Source of the DNA: Chrysaora quinquecirrha | Lineage: Eukaryota > Cnidaria > Scyphozoa > Semaeostomeae > Pelagiidae | DNA: 64,000 nt | Direction of reading: 5' to 3' | Assembly (NCBI GenBank): GCA_014526335.1 | Contig: JACTAT010000015.1 | Coordinates: forward strand, 2,369,310 to 2,433,309 | Shown: one piece after another, positions 60,840 to 64,000 of the stretch | Layout: each line of letters starts with the position of its first letter | How positions within the stretch are numbered: the first letter of the stretch is position 1 | Notes under the pieces: generated by a model | The model's database searches: none | Told to the model about the DNA's origin: nothing | What the model saw: only the letters and a program-made list of their open reading frames with translations | Position numbers and translations under genes: made by a program

Positions 60840-63591
60840 CCCAAGAGCATATGAAGGTGGATGCTCAAAATGCCCGTTCTTTGCATCGCCACCAAATGCC
60901 CAGCCAAAGGCGTTCAGTTTCCCACCATTGTACAACAAGAAGACTGGGAAGAAGTTATCACAATCCATATTGTTAGAGATGTCATACCAGTAATGCTGGC
61001 CTTGAAAGACAATACAGTTCATTAAAATATTCATCGTTCGTGAGATGAGCCGGGTACGATCGTATTGATGCCAAAATTGACAAAAAAAAGATAGGATGCC
61101 GACGAAAAGTGTTTTTCCATTTCACGACAACATATACATGTCGTCATAAATGGCGAACACTAGATTGGAATATAACATAGGCTGGATAAGAATAGTATAT
61201 TTACCTACAGTATATTATATATACATGTATATACTGTATATTAAGGACAATTTATATACAGTATATATATATTTGTACTTTAATGGTGCGTATGCACGCG
61301 ACGGATGTATTTGTGCCACATCAAGCTGCAGGGACCAACCATGTTAAACGTCTAAGTACAATACGTCCACATATTATATCGACGAATTATTTGGGGGCAT
61401 CTCCTACTTTCTGCGGACCTAACTGATCTTGAAATAAATACCTTCTTTGACCTTGTTCTTTGCCATGGTCCCCCTAACCACTACCTACTGTAAAAAGTCC
61501 AATTTTTGGCAGCATTGACAAGCATGAGGTTAGTCCAAGGACCTTTTGACAAACTCTGTAATTTCTACAACTTACCCATTCCTACGAAGCACTTTCCTTT
61601 CACCCATTTTGAGCCCGATAATCCTTGTTCTTGAAGTGGAATTCTGGACAGTGATTTCGGTGTCTTGCCAGTTTGAATGATCAGCTTTTCTCCAACGCAA
61701 TCGTCTTTACGCTTTGGTTTTTCTTTGCAGATTGTAGCTGGCTCCGTAAAGTAGGCTGTGACGTAACGTTTTCCGTTATCCAATGTGACCATGTCTTTGT
61801 ATTTTTGGGGAACGACAACGTTTGGGTCAAGCTAGAAATGAAAATCAACATAGAAAAGAAACTAAGCGTTTTAAAAGAAAACAAAAGGGCTCTGATCAGT
61901 TATGTTCTCTTTTACAGAAACCTCCTCCCGAAGTTGTATAGACCTTTTCAAAGATGCTTGGGTCGGACGCGACATTATTTCTGGAAAATGGTAGACATTT
62001 CCAGTAAGGGAATCCTCTCCGTGTGCAACGACTTATATTATGGTCGTTTTAGGAGAGGCAGTTCAGCCAATATTGCTCCAAACTCAAGAATAATTGAAGA
62101 AAAAGAGATTAAAGAAATCTGCAACAATAAATGCTGGGTATATGTGCAGAAGATCAGGAAACAAAATACAAGCAGCTATCAAACAGGAAAATCCTCATTA
62201 AATGTCTCCTTGAGCAGATATGGTGGGATCTGAAGCCTTTCTTTCACTTTTATTCGCATTGAACGTGAATGTGAAGAAAAATTTGATGCAAAACATCTGA
62301 AACGACCATAGTTCCAGTTATTGCAAGAGAAGATTCCCTTGCGGGGAATGTCTACCATTTTCCAGAAGAACATCGCACTCGACCCAGGCCTCTTTGCAAA
62401 AGTCTATAGGACTCTACCAACCTCTTCCCCATGCCCCAAATCGAATTTCCTCGAATCTCAACCGTCAAATCGATTCTGGCCCTGGTACCGGCCACAAAAT
62501 CTGCCAAAATACTGGCAATTTTGGGCTAGGCATCAAAACAAGATGTAGATTCCCATAGCAGATGTTCTTAAAAGTGCAAGGAATTTCATTGATAACTGTA
62601 AGGCAAGATACAATATCTCATGTAGCATCATTTTTTGGTTTTTACAGATGTTTTGCACATAGTTTTCGGCCTATTTTGGTGTGAAATTTTGAAGAAACTG
62701 TGACATCACTTAAAATTTCTATTGTTTGAACAGCCAATCAAATTGCGAATAGACAAGGCCGATACCAGGGTCGAATATGGACAGCGGAGTTTCACGTAGG
62801 GGCCTATTCACCCTGGGGACGAGGTTGGAACTCTACGTGAAACATCACCATAGATATTGGCACTTTTGGCTTAGTCATCAAACAAGATGTAGTTTTCGAA
62901 AGCAGATGTTCTGGGAAGGAAATTCAAAGAAATTCATTTACTGTCAGGAAACGTGCAGTGCTGCAGTATGAAGCATCATTTTCTGGTTTAGAATCTTCTT
63001 TTTCGCATACTTTCGGTCTATTTGGTGTTTTTTTTTGATAAAATTGTGACGTCATTTAGGTAATTCTATTGTTTAAAGAGCCAACAAATTAACAAGACCA
63101 ATACGTACAGCGAAGTTTCACGTAGACAGCTAGGGTCCTTTTGTCCTTAGAAACGAGGTTGGTGCGCTACAATCTTGGACAAAATAGAATGAGACACACA
63201 GAAGACTCCTAGTTAGTCCAGCAATTCTTAACTTCAGCTTCGCCAATCAATAGCTCACTCCCCCCTCCCTTGGATCAATGTTGAGTTATAATGAAAGCAA
63301 TTCCACGCAACTTGATCAACATTGAGTAAGGGGGAGGGGGAAAATGCAACGGTAATACAATTATTAATGAAAATGTCAGTTTTTTCTCATAATTTTTGTC
63401 CAAGATTGTAGTACAGTTTCTGCGCTAATGCAAATAATATAAACCAAAATGCAAATATATCTAGCTATACATACTGTTCCTTGGATCCCTGCAATCACTC
63501 CTTGCTTGTCATAAAGAAGAGTATCCTGCCCGTTTGTGTATCTTTTTCCAACGAAATAAGCGTTTCCTTCAACAAAATAACCTTCGTTCAA
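60840..63591 (-). CDS. Conserved animal protein of unknown function (three internal exons, incomplete)
   Basis: Exons: about 63591-63475 (5' border unclear, donor GTATGT), 61831-61576 (acceptor ATTTCTAG, donor GTAAGT) and 61000-60840 (acceptor TTTCAAG, donor GTAAGT). Phases agree (0, then 1). The frame reads GYFVEGNAYFVGKRYTNGQD, then LDPNVVVPQKYKD, YVTAYFTEPATIC, WVKGKCFVGMG, HYWYDISNNMDCDNFFPVFL and NGGKLNAFGWAFGGDA. I recognise the HYWY...MDC...FFPVFLLYN...KLNAFGWAF pattern as a recurring set of uncharacterised animal proteins, but know no agreed name or activity. Paired Cys and many aromatic residues suggest an extracellular beta-rich fold (inference). Neither a start with signal peptide nor the last exon was found: the 5' part probably lies beyond the right edge, the 3' part below 60840. 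A foldback element and two group C MITEs fill the intron between the first two exons. Confidence 0.75.
61930..62415. mobile_element. Foldback element with ~120-bp arms
   Basis: Left arm from about 61930 (TAGACCTTTTCAAAG, CTGGAAAATGGTAGACATTT, TATGGTCGTTTTAGG) and right arm ending about 62415, its diverged reverse complement (CCATTTTCCAGAAGA, TTTGCAAAAGTCTATAGG). Inner sequences also show weak inverted likeness. No target duplication identified. Confidence 0.65.
62418..62827 (-). mobile_element. MITE, group C, copy 3
   Basis: Reverse orientation relative to copies 1 and 2: CAACCTCTTCCCC at the left, CTGGGGACGAGGTTG at the right. Flanks GGACTCTAC (62409-62417) and GAACTCTAC (62828-62836) form a 9-bp duplication with one mismatch. 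It abuts the foldback element. Confidence 0.85.
62837..63165 (-). mobile_element. MITE, group C, diverged copy
   Basis: Shares in order CAAACAAGATGTAG, GAAAGCAGATGTTCTGGGAA, TGTGACGTCATTTAGG, TTCTATTGTTTAAAGAGCC, TTTCACGTAG and a final AACGAGGTTGG with copy 3, but is much more diverged. Lies head to tail with copy 3. Confidence 0.65.
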
Positions 63592-63624
63592 ACCAATTCA
63601 GGAAACCAAATATCTAGGCATTAG

Positions 63625-63740
63625 GCCAACTTGTCAAACATTTTTTGTCAAACACCTGACATTTTAATTTCAGCATGATGCTTGTCTGTTTGCTACGTTT
63701 GAAAATGATGGTTGTCAAACATGTTCAACTCTTATCCAAC
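63625..63740. mobile_element. Foldback MITE group A, fragment
   Basis: AGGCCAACTTGTCAAACATT, TTTTGTCAAACACC, GATGCTTGTCTG and GGTTGTCAAACATG: the left half of the group, cut off before the group I element. Confidence 0.5.
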
Positions 63741-63744
63741 GGGT

Positions 63745-63985
63745 AGGGGGGTGGAATCCACCCCTCAAGCTTTTGTTCTGTTGTGTGATAGATGTAAGCT
63801 TCCAAACAAGGCTGACTTTGAGCATATATGCATAAGCTACAATGTTATATAAAAAATTTCTATAATAATAACAATAGGTCACGTGACATTCCCTTATATG
63901 GAAAGCGGTGATGCCAGCCAGGTTTCATTGCTCTAGCTCTACAGGAAAGCAATTTTTGGATGGGGGTAGAAAACACCCCCTTGGT
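63745..63985. mobile_element. MITE, group I, copy 2 (opposite orientation)
   Basis: GGGGGGTGGAATCCACCCC at the left and GGGGGTAGAAAACACCCCC at the right. Inside are GATGTAAGCTTCCAAACAAG, CATATATGCATAAGC, GGTCACGTGACATTCCCTTA, ATATGGAAAGC and CATTGCTCTAGC, matching 11664-12152 in reverse. About half as long. Confidence 0.7.
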
Positions 63986-64000
63986 TATTGGAGATCAAAA

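Noticed and set aside
61673..62233. 186-codon open frame on the plus strand, the longest apart from Zic exon 1 and the microsatellite frame
   Set aside because: Its first part is antisense to a well-supported minus-strand exon and the rest lies in a foldback element; it has no family likeness.

Overview
The window looks like AT-rich invertebrate animal DNA, most likely from a cnidarian, although the species cannot be fixed from the sequence. The support is a Zic-type zinc-finger gene, genes split by GT-AG introns, very many short non-autonomous transposons, tRNA-derived SINEs, and long micro- and minisatellites. There are no operons, ribosome binding sites or bacterial features.

Four genes can be supported, all on the minus strand. 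From left to right they are: (1) the first three exons of a secreted PA14-domain protein (2574 down to the left edge, continuing outside); (2) a nine-exon ammonium transporter of the Amt family (16209 down to 4166), rebuilt exon by exon with phases that agree at every junction except exon 5/6; (3) a complete two-exon Zic transcription factor (33260 down to 21953, 391 residues), whose intron of about 10.1 kb falls between zinc fingers 3 and 4; (4) three internal exons of a conserved cysteine-containing animal protein of unknown function (63591 down to 60840), incomplete at both ends. Some weaker exon or ORF candidates at 19.9, 40.3-40.8, 42.7 and 50 kb are listed with low confidence.

The rest is mostly repeats. 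They include at least eight groups of short inverted-repeat elements, three SINE families, a degenerate LINE with three successive reverse-transcriptase motif fragments, a roughly 1.8 kb minisatellite with a 34-bp unit (46.3-48.1 kb), long GAT-type microsatellites inside introns of both the transporter and Zic, and tandem arrays on both sides of Zic exon 1. The PA14 and transporter genes lie close together on one strand, while Zic sits in a repeat-filled stretch of over 20 kb. There is no sign that the four genes work together: they look like an uptake protein, a developmental regulator and two secreted or extracellular proteins.

The most interesting signals are these. A degenerate tandem array inside the Zic intron resembles the exon 1/splice-donor junction itself. 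Three sibling transposon groups appear to have changed their terminal and internal short motif together. An element makes 9-bp target duplications and in one case is nested inside another element. The transporter keeps the two pore histidines but seems to lack the usual aromatic gate.
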